The notes under the pieces: generated by a model | What the model was told of the DNA's origin: nothing | The model's input: only the letters and a program-made list of their open reading frames with translations | Database searches by the model: none | Program-made: the position numbers and the translations under genes | Part shown: one piece after another, positions 1 through 8,673 of the stretch | Layout of the letters: each line of letters opens with the position of its first letter | How positions within the stretch are numbered: position 1 is the first letter of the stretch | From: Flavobacteriaceae bacterium | GTDB taxonomy: Bacteria > Bacteroidota > Bacteroidia > Flavobacteriales > Flavobacteriaceae | NCBI GenBank assembly: GCA_020435965.1 | Contig: JAGQYS010000035.1 | Span: forward strand, 1 to 38,442 | Length of the DNA stretch: 38,442 nt | Direction of reading: 5' to 3'

Positions 1-3000
1 AATTCCTTACCAAGTGGTTTATTGCCCGAAGGTGTTAATCCTGCTTTGGGTCCAGATGCAACAGGATTAGGTCAAATATTTTGGTACACTCTTGAAGGGC
101 GTGATGAAAACGGAAACGTTACTGGTGGTTGGAATTTGCAAGAATTGCGAAGTATTCAAGATTACTACGTAAAATATGCACTATCCTCTGCAAGTGGAGT
201 ATCTGAAGTCGCTTCCATAGGTGGTTATGTTCAAGAATACCAAGTTGATGTAAATCCAGAATTGATGCGTCAATATAATATTGGATTGAACCAAGTAGTA
301 AAAGCAGTTAAGGAAAGCAACAGGGATATTGGAGCACAAACATTAGAGATTAATCAAGCAGAATATTTAGTGCGAGGATTGGGTTATGTAAAATCTATAG
401 AAGACATCGAAAATGCCGTAGTTACGTCTGAAGATTATACAGCAATACGAATTAAAGATATTGGAAAAGTCTCATTAGGTCCTGCAACAAGACGTGGCTT
501 ATTAGATAAAGAAGGTGCAGAGGTTGTTGGTGCTGTTGTAGTAGCTCGTTATGGTGCAAACCCAATGGAAGTAATCAATAATGTAAAAGAGAAAATTAAC
601 GAATTAAGTGCAGGATTACCTTCCAAAGTATTAGCAGATGGTAGAACCTCACAAGTCACCATAGTACCATTTTATGATAGAACAGAATTGATTCAAGAAA
701 CGTTAGGTACACTTAATGAAGCCTTAACATTAGAGATACTAATTACCATTTTGGTCATTATCATCATGGTATTCAATCTTCGAGCATCTGTACTTATATC
801 TGGACTACTACCAGTTGCGGTTTTAATGGTTTTTATAGCTATGAAGTTCTTTGGAGTCGATGCAAACATTGTCGCTTTATCAGGTATAGCAATTGCTATT
901 GGAACAATGGTCGATGTTGGTGTCATACTTTCAGAAAACATTATAAGGCATTTAGGTGAAGATGATGGAACACAATCCATTAATACAGTAGTTTATAATG
1001 CCACAGCAGAAGTTTCAAGCGCTATTGTAACCGCAGTAATGACAACAATAATCAGTTTCATTCCTGTATTTACTATGATTGGTGCAGAAGGAAAATTATT
1101 TAGACCTTTAGCTTTTACCAAAACATTCGCTTTAACAGCTTCTATCATTGTAGCCTTATTTTTAATTCCACCATTCGCAGCATTTTTATTCAGAAAAAAA
1201 TCTATTAAAAGTAATTTTAAATATGTTTTAAATGGCGTTTTAATAGCATTGGGTATAGTAGCAATAGTTTACGGTTATTGGTTAGGTCTAATATTGATTG
1301 GTTTTGGAATTGTTACACTTATAAAGCAACAAGAAATAGTATCAGAAAAACAAGCCAACCTTATCAATATCATTATTTCAGCATCAGCAATTGTATTTCT
1401 GTTAGCCGAATATTGGCGACCATTAGGTGTCGATAAAAGCATCTTCTGGAATCTCATTTTTGTAAGTGTTATTTGCTTTGGTTTATTAGGTGTTTTCTCA
1501 TTATTTATAAAATACTATACGCGTATTTTAAAATGGTGTTTAGATAATAAATTGTTGTTTTTGTCTATTCCTACTGCGATTGTTATTGCAGGGTTTTTTA
1601 TTATGAAGAACACAGGCAAAGAGTTTATGCCATCCTTAAATGAAGGCTCATTTCTTCTAATGCCAACCTCAATGCCTCATTCTGGTGTAGAAGAAAACAA
1701 ACGAGTTTTACAGCAATTAGATATGGCAGTAGCCAGTATTCCAGAAATTGAAACAGTTGTAGGTAAGGCAGGTCGAACAGAATCAGCGTTAGACCCAGCA
1801 CCTCTATCAATGTATGAGAACATCATTCAGTATAAATCAGAATATATGCTGAATGCAGATGGAGAAAGGCAACGCTACAAAGTAAATGATGATGGTTTGT
1901 TTGAACTCAAAGATGGTCGATTAATTCATAACGAAAATATAGCTGTCAGTTCGAGTGCAGTCGAGAACAAAGCGATTATCAAATCAACTTTATTAAATAT
2001 CCAAAGCTCTCAATTGATTGAAGATAAGGATGGCGAATACTATCGCAATTGGCGACCAGAAATCGAATCACCAGACGATATTTGGAATGACATTGTTGAA
2101 GTTACCAAATTACCAGGTGTTACTTCAGCACCAAAGCTACAACCTATTGAAACCCGATTGGTAATGCTTCAAACAGGTATGCGAGCACCTATGGGAATTA
2201 AGGTAAAAGGTCAAGACTTAAAGCAAATTGAAGCGTTCGGTGTGCAATTAGAAAACATCATCAAGGAAGCTGAAGGTGTTAAAAAAGAAGCTGTTTTTGC
2301 AGACCGTATCGTTGGTAAACCCTATTTGTTAATTGATATTGATAGAGAGAAAATTGCACGTTATGGCATTTCAATACAAGATGTTCAAGATGTATTAAAA
2401 GTAGCAGTTGGTGGTATGGTATTAACACAAACGGTTGAAGGTCGTGAGCGATATGGTGTTCGTGTGCGATACCCAAGAGAATTAAGAGCAAATCCAACAG
2501 ACTTACAACAAATTTATGTGCCAGTTGAAAAAGGCAGTCCTGTTCCATTAAGTGAATTGGCAACCATTCGCTACGAAAAAGGGCCACAAGTCATTAAAAG
2601 TGAAGATACCTTTTTAGTAGGTTATGTCTTGTTTGATAAATTAGATGGTTTTGCAGAAGTAAGCGTTGTTGAAAATGCACAAGCATTGATTCAAGAAAAG
2701 ATAAATTCTGGAGAGCTAACTGTGCCAAAAGGGATCAACTATGCATTCACAGGAACCTATGAAAATCAGTTACGAGCAGAAAAAACCTTATCTGTTGTTG
2801 TTCCTTTAGCATTGGCAATCATCTTTTTAATACTGTATTTCCAATTCCGTTCAGTGGGAACTTCGCTAATGGTGTTTACTGGTATTGCAGTAGCCTTTGC
2901 GGGTGGTTTTATTATGATTTGGTTGTATGGTCAAGATTGGTTTTTGAATTTCAATTTCTTTGGAGAAAACCTACGTGATTTATTCCAGATGCACCCAATT

Positions 3001-3366
3001 AATTTAAGTGTGGCTGTTTGGGTAGGCTTTATTGCACTTTTCGGTATTGCAACAGATGATGGTGTAGTAATGGCAACGTATTTAACGCAAACTTTTGATA
3101 GAAATACACCAGAGAATAAAAAGGAAATTAGAGCGTCCATAGTAGAAGCAGGAGAAAAACGTATCAGACCTTGTTTAATGACTACAGCTACAACCATTTT
3201 AGCATTATTACCAGTATTAACCTCTACAGGACGTGGAAGCGATATTATGATTCCGATGGCAATACCAAGTTTTGGAGGAATGCTTATAGCCTTAATAACC
3301 TTATTTGTAGTTCCAGTATTATATAGCTGGAAATCCGAAGTTCAACTTAAAAGAGCAACAAAATGA
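1..3366 (+). CDS. cusA: CusA/CzcA-type heavy-metal RND efflux pump, 5' end cut by window edge
   Basis: Inner-membrane proton-driven RND pump that moves Cu(I)/Ag(I) to the CusC channel. The frame is open from base 1, so the start lies outside the window. By comparison with E. coli CusA about 110 N-terminal residues are missing, and the TTG at 22 is internal. Visible signs are the GPDATG porter-domain motif, the intramembrane Asp in GTMVD (nt 901-915), and methionines at the places of the E. coli CusA copper relay: LLMPTS (near 1660), PLSM (1801-1812) and RLVML (near 2157). These favour Cu/Ag over Zn/Co. About 100 extra, mostly hydrophobic residues (nt 1190-1540) add perhaps four membrane helices between the two pump halves. 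The stop overlaps the cusC start (ATGA). High confidence in family; the metal is inferred. Confidence 0.93.
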   Translation, partial: NSLPSGLLPEGVNPALGPDATGLGQIFWYTLEGRDENGNVTGGWNLQELRSIQDYYVKYALSSASGVSEVASIGGYVQEYQVDVNPELMRQYNIGLNQVVKAVKESNRDIGAQTLEINQAEYLVRGLGYVKSIEDIENAVVTSEDYTAIRIKDIGKVSLGPATRRGLLDKEGAEVVGAVVVARYGANPMEVINNVKEKINELSAGLPSKVLADGRTSQVTIVPFYDRTELIQETLGTLNEALTLEILITILVIIIMVFNLRASVLISGLLPVAVLMVFIAMKFFGVDANIVALSGIAIAIGTMVDVGVILSENIIRHLGEDDGTQSINTVVYNATAEVSSAIVTAVMTTIISFIPVFTMIGAEGKLFRPLAFTKTFALTASIIVALFLIPPFAAFLFRKKSIKSNFKYVLNGVLIALGIVAIVYGYWLGLILIGFGIVTLIKQQEIVSEKQANLINIIISASAIVFLLAEYWRPLGVDKSIFWNLIFVSVICFGLLGVFSLFIKYYTRILKWCLDNKLLFLSIPTAIVIAGFFIMKNTGKEFMPSLNEGSFLLMPTSMPHSGVEENKRVLQQLDMAVASIPEIETVVGKAGRTESALDPAPLSMYENIIQYKSEYMLNADGERQRYKVNDDGLFELKDGRLIHNENIAVSSSAVENKAIIKSTLLNIQSSQLIEDKDGEYYRNWRPEIESPDDIWNDIVEVTKLPGVTSAPKLQPIETRLVMLQTGMRAPMGIKVKGQDLKQIEAFGVQLENIIKEAEGVKKEAVFADRIVGKPYLLIDIDREKIARYGISIQDVQDVLKVAVGGMVLTQTVEGRERYGVRVRYPRELRANPTDLQQIYVPVEKGSPVPLSELATIRYEKGPQVIKSEDTFLVGYVLFDKLDGFAEVSVVENAQALIQEKINSGELTVPKGINYAFTGTYENQLRAEKTLSVVVPLALAIIFLILYFQFRSVGTSLMVFTGIAVAFAGGFIMIWLYGQDWFLNFNFFGENLRDLFQMHPINLSVAVWVGFIALFGIATDDGVVMATYLTQTFDRNTPENKKEIRASIVEAGEKRIRPCLMTTATTILALLPVLTSTGRGSDIMIPMAIPSFGGMLIALITLFVVPVLYSWKSEVQLKRATK

Positions 3367-4598
3367 AATACATAAAAATCAATATAAAAACGGTCTTTGT
3401 TCTTTGTGCTTTATCCTTCGTGTTTTCTGCGCAAAGTCAAGAGTTAGAAACGCTTATTGATGTAGCATTAAATAACAATCCAGAAATTCAAAAATTTGAA
3501 TTGCAATATAAAAGAGCTTCTGAAAAAGTAAATGAAGTCAATACCATTCCCAATACCGAATTTGGTGTAGGTTACTTTGTGAGCGAACCAGAAACACGAA
3601 CAGGAGCGCAACGATTTAAAGTATCGGCTAAACAAATGTTACCGTGGTTTGGCACAATTACTTCACGAGAAAATTATGTCAGTTCATTAGCTGATGCAAA
3701 ATATGAAGACATTGTTATTGCAAAGCGAAAATTGATGGCTTCTGTATCACAATCCTATTATAATTTATACGCCAACAAAGCGAAACAAAAGGTGCTAACA
3801 GAAAACATTAAACTATTGGAAACCTATGAGACATTAGCACTAACCTCTGTCGAGGTTGGTAAAGCATCTGCTGTAGATGTGTTGCGATTGCAAATGCGTC
3901 AAAATGAAATGCAACAACTAAAAGATGTTTTAAGTCAACAGTTTTTAGCAGAACAAACTAATTTGAATAATCTTTTGAACAGGGAAAGTGATGTTCCTGT
4001 TACTGTAGTAGATAGTTTAATGATGCCTTCTGAAGACTTTGAAATCACTACCGAAAATTTGGCCTTACATCCCGAATTGCTAAAATATGATAAACTCTTT
4101 CAATCAGTAGAACAATCTGAATTATTGAACCAAAAAGAAAGCAGTCCAATGATTGGTTTTGGCTTGGACTATATCAATGTTTCTGAAAGACCAAATATGG
4201 ATTTTAGTGATAATGGAAAAGATATTGTAATGCCAATGGTTTCGGTATCCATCCCAATTTTTAATAAAAAGTATAAATCAATAACCAAGCAAAATGAGTT
4301 AGAACAGCAAGAAATAACAGCTCAAAAACAAGAACGCTTAAACACTTTGGAAACGCTTTTAAGTAAAGCGATTAATGAATGTATTTCTGCAAGAATAAGT
4401 TATGCTACGCAAACCAAGAACTTAAAACAAGCCAAAGATGCCGAAGGTATTCTTATTAAAAGCTACGAAACAGGAACGATTGATTTTAATGATGTTCTGG
4501 ATATTCAAGAACTACAATTAAAGTTTCAAATGAACCAAATAGAATCCATCAGAACTTATTATGTTCAATCAACGATTATTAATTATTTAACACTGTAA
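3363..4598 (+). CDS. cusC: TolC/CusC-family outer membrane efflux protein
   Basis: Outer-membrane channel of the tripartite efflux system, receiving metal from the CusA-CusB pair. The 411-residue product has a Sec signal peptide ending near FSAQS and then two repeats rich in long amphipathic helices (Q/E/N/L-rich), typical of the OEP fold. The NPEI motif after the signal and a conserved central Pro-Asn region fit the family. It lacks an obvious lipobox, unlike E. coli CusC. The ATG overlaps the cusA stop by four bases, so translation is probably coupled, and the next gene starts two bases after its stop. The symbol is assigned from operon context; any TolC-family name would fit equally well. 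Confidence 0.88.
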   Translation: MKYIKINIKTVFVLCALSFVFSAQSQELETLIDVALNNNPEIQKFELQYKRASEKVNEVNTIPNTEFGVGYFVSEPETRTGAQRFKVSAKQMLPWFGTITSRENYVSSLADAKYEDIVIAKRKLMASVSQSYYNLYANKAKQKVLTENIKLLETYETLALTSVEVGKASAVDVLRLQMRQNEMQQLKDVLSQQFLAEQTNLNNLLNRESDVPVTVVDSLMMPSEDFEITTENLALHPELLKYDKLFQSVEQSELLNQKESSPMIGFGLDYINVSERPNMDFSDNGKDIVMPMVSVSIPIFNKKYKSITKQNELEQQEITAQKQERLNTLETLLSKAINECISARISYATQTKNLKQAKDAEGILIKSYETGTIDFNDVLDIQELQLKFQMNQIESIRTYYVQSTIINYLTL

Positions 4599-4600
4599 TA

Positions 4601-5332
4601 ATGAAACATACATATAATATAACAGGAATGACCTGCAATAACTGTAAGGCTTCCGTAGAAAAATATTTAAGTGACATAGACCACGTATCAGAGGTGTCTG
4701 TAAATCTTGAAAAGGGTGAAGCAGAAGTTATTATGGACAAGCATATTTCAACTGATATATTACAAAAAGCATTGCCAGAAAAGTATAGCTTATCCGAAAA
4801 GAAAGAGAAGAATGTGTTTGCATCTTCCAATATGTCGGAAATGCCAATGGAGGAAGAAAAAAGCAAATTGCAACAATTAAAACCTCTATTGCTTATTATT
4901 TTTTATATCGCTTCAGCGAGTACTTTACTTCACTATAAAAATTGGTCTTGGAATGATTTTATGCTCGATTTTATGGGCTTGTTCTATATCGTGTTCAGCT
5001 TCTTTAAGATGTTGGATTTAAAAGGTTTTCCAGAGTCCTTCAGTATGTACGACCCTTTGGCAAAACGTCTCCCAATTTACGGTAAAATATACCCATTTAT
5101 TGAAACTACTTTAGGCATAATGTTCCTAATGCGGCTCGAAATCAACATTGCGCTTATCATCACCCTTGTTGTTTTAGGGATTACCACAATTGGCGTTACA
5201 AAAACACTTTTAAACAAGAAAGCTATTCGATGTGCCTGTTTGGGTACAGCTCTTAAGCTACCAATGACAGAAGCTACTTTTATAGAGAACGCTATTATGA
5301 TAATTATGGCAAGTTTAATGTTAATCTTTTAA
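4601..5332 (+). CDS. HMA-domain plus MauE/DoxX-like membrane protein
   Basis: A fusion of two parts. Residues 1-68 form a heavy-metal-associated (HMA) ferredoxin-like domain with the metal-binding GMTCNNC loop (Cys12, Cys15), as in CopZ and the N-termini of copper P-type ATPases. Residues from about 88 to the end form four or so membrane helices resembling the MauE/DoxX redox-associated family, with a CxC pair (Cys211, Cys213) near the last helix. The gene lies between cusC and the DUF305 gene on a dense operon, so a role in copper capture or membrane thiol chemistry during copper stress is likely. The family resemblance of the membrane part is by eye and less certain than the HMA domain. Not a P-type ATPase: there is no DKTGT motif and it is too short. 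Confidence 0.8.
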   Translation: MKHTYNITGMTCNNCKASVEKYLSDIDHVSEVSVNLEKGEAEVIMDKHISTDILQKALPEKYSLSEKKEKNVFASSNMSEMPMEEEKSKLQQLKPLLLIIFYIASASTLLHYKNWSWNDFMLDFMGLFYIVFSFFKMLDLKGFPESFSMYDPLAKRLPIYGKIYPFIETTLGIMFLMRLEINIALIITLVVLGITTIGVTKTLLNKKAIRCACLGTALKLPMTEATFIENAIMIIMASLMLIF

Positions 5333-5353
5333 AGATTATAAAATCAAAATATT

Positions 5354-5848
5354 ATGAACACACAAGAACACACAAACAACGATAATAAAGGTATGAGCAA
5401 TTACACTAAATTCTTTTTGATGTTGGGAGCATCATTTGTTGCAATGTATATCACAATGTACTTAAACACTTATGAATTTGACCACGTATGGTTTAGTCTA
5501 ACACGATTTTATATGGTCTGTTTAGGTATTGCAGCTATGGCTTTAATTATGTTTTTCTTTATGAAGAATATGTACACGAATAAAAGGAAAAATTTGGGTA
5601 TTGTAATAGGTAGCATCGTCCTTTTCCTTGGTGCTTTAGGTTTAGTACGTGACCAAAAATCAACCGTAGGTGATGTCCTTTGGATGAAGGGTATGATACC
5701 ACATCATTCCATAGCAATTCTAACAAGTGAAAGAGCAGATATAAAAGACCCAGAAGTTAAACAATTAGCAAATGATATTATAAAAGCACAGAAAAAGGAA
5801 ATAGAAGAAATGAAAGCAATGATAAAACGATTAGAAAATGAAAAATAA
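5354..5848 (+). CDS. DUF305-family membrane protein
   Basis: A 164-residue protein with three hydrophobic segments (about residues 17-40, 48-70 and 78-96), followed by an extracytoplasmic or cytoplasmic helical tail. The tail holds the DUF305 signature MIPHHSIAI (residues 114-122; His117 and His118) and the usual charged helix (EVKQLANDII...EIEEMKAMI). DUF305 proteins are often found with copper-resistance genes, and the His/Met-rich motif suggests metal binding, but the biochemical role is not established. The 3' end overlaps the cusB start by 11 bases, which supports co-translation. The start ATG follows the previous gene by 21 bases. Confidence 0.85.
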   Translation: MNTQEHTNNDNKGMSNYTKFFLMLGASFVAMYITMYLNTYEFDHVWFSLTRFYMVCLGIAAMALIMFFFMKNMYTNKRKNLGIVIGSIVLFLGALGLVRDQKSTVGDVLWMKGMIPHHSIAILTSERADIKDPEVKQLANDIIKAQKKEIEEMKAMIKRLENEK

Positions 5849-7616
5849 TAAAATAGTCATATACATAGGTTTATTGGCAGTAGGTTTGCTCTTGGGTTGG
5901 TTCCTATTTGGTGGTTCATCAAAAGAAGAAACAGAGCATAATCACGACAAGGTTTCAGAAACCAATCAAATGTGGACCTGTTCTATGCATCCACAGATTA
6001 TGCAACCAGAACCAGATGATTGTCCCATTTGTGGGATGGATTTAATTCCTGCCGAAAGCAGTGCAGATGGTCTGTTAGCTGACCAATTCAAGTTAACCGA
6101 AAACGCTATGGCATTGGCAAATATTCAAACAACCATAGTAGGCAAGGGAAATATTGATGGCAACACGATTAAATTATCTGGTAAAATTGCTGAAAATGAA
6201 GAAGCAAACGCTGTACAAGTCAGTTATTTTTCAGGTAGAATAGAACGTTTAAATATCAGTTTTACAGGCGAAGAAGTTCGTAAAGGTCAATTATTAGCAA
6301 CCGTTTATTCGCCAGAATTGTATGCAGCACAGCAAGAGTTAATTACAGCTTCATCTTTAAAAGAATCTCAACCTGCATTATATAAGGCAGTTCGCAATAA
6401 ATTAAAATTATGGAAACTTTCTGAAAGTCAAATCAATCAGATTGAAGAAACTCAAACAGTAAAAGAAAACTTTCCAGTTTATGCAACCGTTTCAGGCACA
6501 GTTTCAGAAAAATTGGTAGAACAAGGCGATTACATCAAACAAGGTCAACCTTTATTAAAAATTGCAAATCTAAATATGGTTTGGGCAAATTTTGATGTCT
6601 ATGAAAATCAAATAGATGTATTTAAAAAGGGTCAAGAAGTTTTAGTGACTACAAACGCTTATGCTAATAAGGAGTTTAAAGGGAAAGTAGATTTCATTGA
6701 CCCAATTTTAAATACTAAAACGAGAACAGTAACCTTGCGTGTTGTGCTTAATAATAAAAACGATGTATTTAAACCAGGAATGTTTGTAACCGCCAATATT
6801 GAACGAGTTTCAAGTAGTAATAATGAGGTATTAACAATACCAGCATCTGCTGTACTTTGGACAGGTGAACGCTCTGTAGTGTATTTAAAAACCAGTCCAG
6901 ACCAAACCGTTTTTGAAATGCGTGAAGTGGTTTTAGGCAATCACATTGGTAATGCATACGAAGTTTTAGAAGGCTTATTTGTTGGGAATGAAATCGTAAC
7001 TAACGGAACATTTACAGTCGATGCAGCAGCACAATTACAAGGTAAAAAATCCATGATGAATAAGGATGGTGGCAAAGTAATGACTGGTCACGAAGGACAT
7101 TTAGGAATGGATAATAATGCATCAAATAAAAAAAGTAACTATACCAATAATAATGCACGTTTGACAGTGCCTGAGAATTTTCAAGAACAATTAAAAGTTG
7201 TTTATAATGATTATATCAATTTAAAAGATGCTTTAGTTAAAGAAGATTCAAAAAATACTTCAGTTAATGCAACAAGTTTATTAAACAATTTAAGTAAAGT
7301 GGATATGAAATTATTATCAGACAATAATGCTCACACACATTGGAAGTCATTAGTCAAAGAAATACAATCTTCTGCAACATCTATTTCTAAAACCTCTGAT
7401 ATAAAGACTCAAAGAGACCATTTCAAGCATTTATCATCACACTTAATAAAAGCTGTACAACTGTTTGGTGTTAGTGAGAAAGTCTATGTGGAATTTTGTC
7501 CTATGGCAGATAACAACAATGGTGCTTACTGGTTGAGCAAAGAAGAAAAAGTAATCAATCCATATTTTGGTGATGCAATGCTTACCTGTGGAGAAGTAAA
7601 ACAAGTTATAGAATAA
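5838..7616 (+). CDS. cusB: CusB-type RND periplasmic adaptor with HMBD and DUF3347 domains
   Basis: Periplasmic adaptor that links CusA to CusC and hands over metal. The 592 residues comprise an N-terminal membrane anchor or signal (residues 5-24), a heavy-metal-binding domain with WTCSMHP and CPICGMDL (Cys48, His51, Cys62, Cys65, Met67), and the barrel/lipoyl/hairpin core with a typical VWANFDVYE segment. The C-terminal DUF3347-like domain (about 445-592) has CPMADNN (Cys554) and a final Met-x-x-Cys (Cys584). The appended domains make it longer than E. coli CusB (about 400 residues) and suggest additional metal-buffering sites. It is the last gene of the operon; a terminator hairpin follows 26 bases after the stop. 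Confidence 0.92.
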   Translation: MKNNKIVIYIGLLAVGLLLGWFLFGGSSKEETEHNHDKVSETNQMWTCSMHPQIMQPEPDDCPICGMDLIPAESSADGLLADQFKLTENAMALANIQTTIVGKGNIDGNTIKLSGKIAENEEANAVQVSYFSGRIERLNISFTGEEVRKGQLLATVYSPELYAAQQELITASSLKESQPALYKAVRNKLKLWKLSESQINQIEETQTVKENFPVYATVSGTVSEKLVEQGDYIKQGQPLLKIANLNMVWANFDVYENQIDVFKKGQEVLVTTNAYANKEFKGKVDFIDPILNTKTRTVTLRVVLNNKNDVFKPGMFVTANIERVSSSNNEVLTIPASAVLWTGERSVVYLKTSPDQTVFEMREVVLGNHIGNAYEVLEGLFVGNEIVTNGTFTVDAAAQLQGKKSMMNKDGGKVMTGHEGHLGMDNNASNKKSNYTNNNARLTVPENFQEQLKVVYNDYINLKDALVKEDSKNTSVNATSLLNNLSKVDMKLLSDNNAHTHWKSLVKEIQSSATSISKTSDIKTQRDHFKHLSSHLIKAVQLFGVSEKVYVEFCPMADNNNGAYWLSKEEKVINPYFGDAMLTCGEVKQVIE

Positions 7617-7642
7617 TAATAAATCAGAGAATATTTCAAACA

Positions 7643-7677
7643 AAAAACCCTGAAAACAATAAAGTTTCAGGGTTTTT
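7643..7677. terminator. Bidirectional intrinsic terminator between the cus operon and tRNA-Phe
   Basis: An inverted repeat with arms AAAAACCCTGAAA and TTTCAGGGTTTTT separated by a short loop, with a T-run on the plus strand and, read from the other strand, a matching T-run. It lies 26 bases after the cusB stop and directly past the 3' end of the convergent tRNA-Phe gene, so it can end both transcripts. Confidence 0.85.
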
Positions 7678-7680
7678 TTG

Positions 7681-7753
<73 letters not shown>

Positions 7754-7768
7754 TCGCCAAAGCGGTTG

Positions 7769-7798
7769 CAAATATATATTCATTTTTGTTATTCCCAA
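7769..7798 (-). promoter_or_regulatory. Flavobacterial-type promoter of tRNA-Phe
   Basis: On the minus strand a TTG (7798-7796), a 19-base spacer and TATATTTG (7776-7769) match the Bacteroidota consensus TTG-N(about 19)-TAnnTTTG. The box ends 15 bases before the first tRNA base, a fitting distance for a short leader. Confidence 0.75.
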
Positions 7799-7941
7799 AA
7801 GAAAACTTGTAAAAATTGGATACAAATATCCAACTCATTTTTCAACTCACAATGTTAAGCAATCCATAATTCTTGGTTTTGAAAAAATCTATGCTTTATA
7901 TTACGCTTGGTTTTGTAAATTTACGTTTTTTTATTTGTGAT

Positions 7942-8673
7942 ATGAACTTAATTATTGATGTTGGAAATACCAAAGTAAAACTTGCAGTTTTTAAAGAACA
8001 GAAACTTGTTAAGAAAGCTTCTGCAACTCACAAAAACTTCCTAAGTAAAATTAATAAAATTCAAAAGGATTATCCAGAAATACAACATAGCATTATCTCA
8101 TCTGTAGCAAACATTTCTGATCAAGATATTGAGCAACTTAAAAGTAAATTTAAGATCCTGGTTTTAAACAGATCAACTAAAGTCCCTTTTAAAAATTGTT
8201 ATGAGACACCTACCACATTAGGAGTAGACCGAATTGCGCTTGTAAGCGCTTCTGTAAACAAATATCCAGATAAAAATGTCTTAATTATTGATGCTGGAAC
8301 TTGTATAACCTATGATTTTATTACTGCTCAAGACGAGTATCTCGGAGGCGCTATTTCTCCGGGCATTAAAATGCGTTATAATGCGCTACATAATTTAACT
8401 GCAAACTTACCGTTATTAGATATAAAACCTCCCAAAAATTTAATAGGAAATTCAACATCTGAATCCATTCATTCAGGAATTATCAACGGAATTTTGAAAG
8501 AAATAGATGGCATTGTTCAGGAATATGAAAAAAAATATCAAGATTTAACAGTTATTTTAACAGGAGGAGACACTAAATTCTTGTCAAAGCAATTAAAAAG
8601 TAGCATATTTGCGAACTCAAATTTCCTTTTAGAGGGTTTAAACTTTATTTTAGAATATAATACAAACGAATGA
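7942..8673 (+). CDS. coaX: Type III pantothenate kinase
   Basis: Phosphorylates pantothenate with ATP, the first step of coenzyme A synthesis, in the cytoplasm. The 243-residue product has the ASKHA-fold phosphate loop DVGNT (residues 6-10), GVDR, the DAGTC motif and GGAISPGI, all hallmarks of CoaX. The ATG at 7942 places the phosphate loop at the usual position. An in-frame upstream TTG at 7873 would add 23 residues unlike the family and is rejected. The last codons overlap the start of the next gene (ATGA), so the two are probably translated together. The sequence TAAATTTA at 7916-7923 may be the -7 element, but it differs from consensus at one base. Confidence 0.95.
   Translation: MNLIIDVGNTKVKLAVFKEQKLVKKASATHKNFLSKINKIQKDYPEIQHSIISSVANISDQDIEQLKSKFKILVLNRSTKVPFKNCYETPTTLGVDRIALVSASVNKYPDKNVLIIDAGTCITYDFITAQDEYLGGAISPGIKMRYNALHNLTANLPLLDIKPPKNLIGNSTSESIHSGIINGILKEIDGIVQEYEKKYQDLTVILTGGDTKFLSKQLKSSIFANSNFLLEGLNFILEYNTNE

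Noticed and set aside
2279..2587. 102-codon minus-strand ORF within cusA
   Set aside because: A Leu/His-rich shadow of the cusA reading frame without any support.
7873..7941. N-terminal extension of coaX from a TTG start
   Set aside because: The 23 extra residues do not resemble the family and ATG at 7942 places the DVGNT loop at its usual distance.
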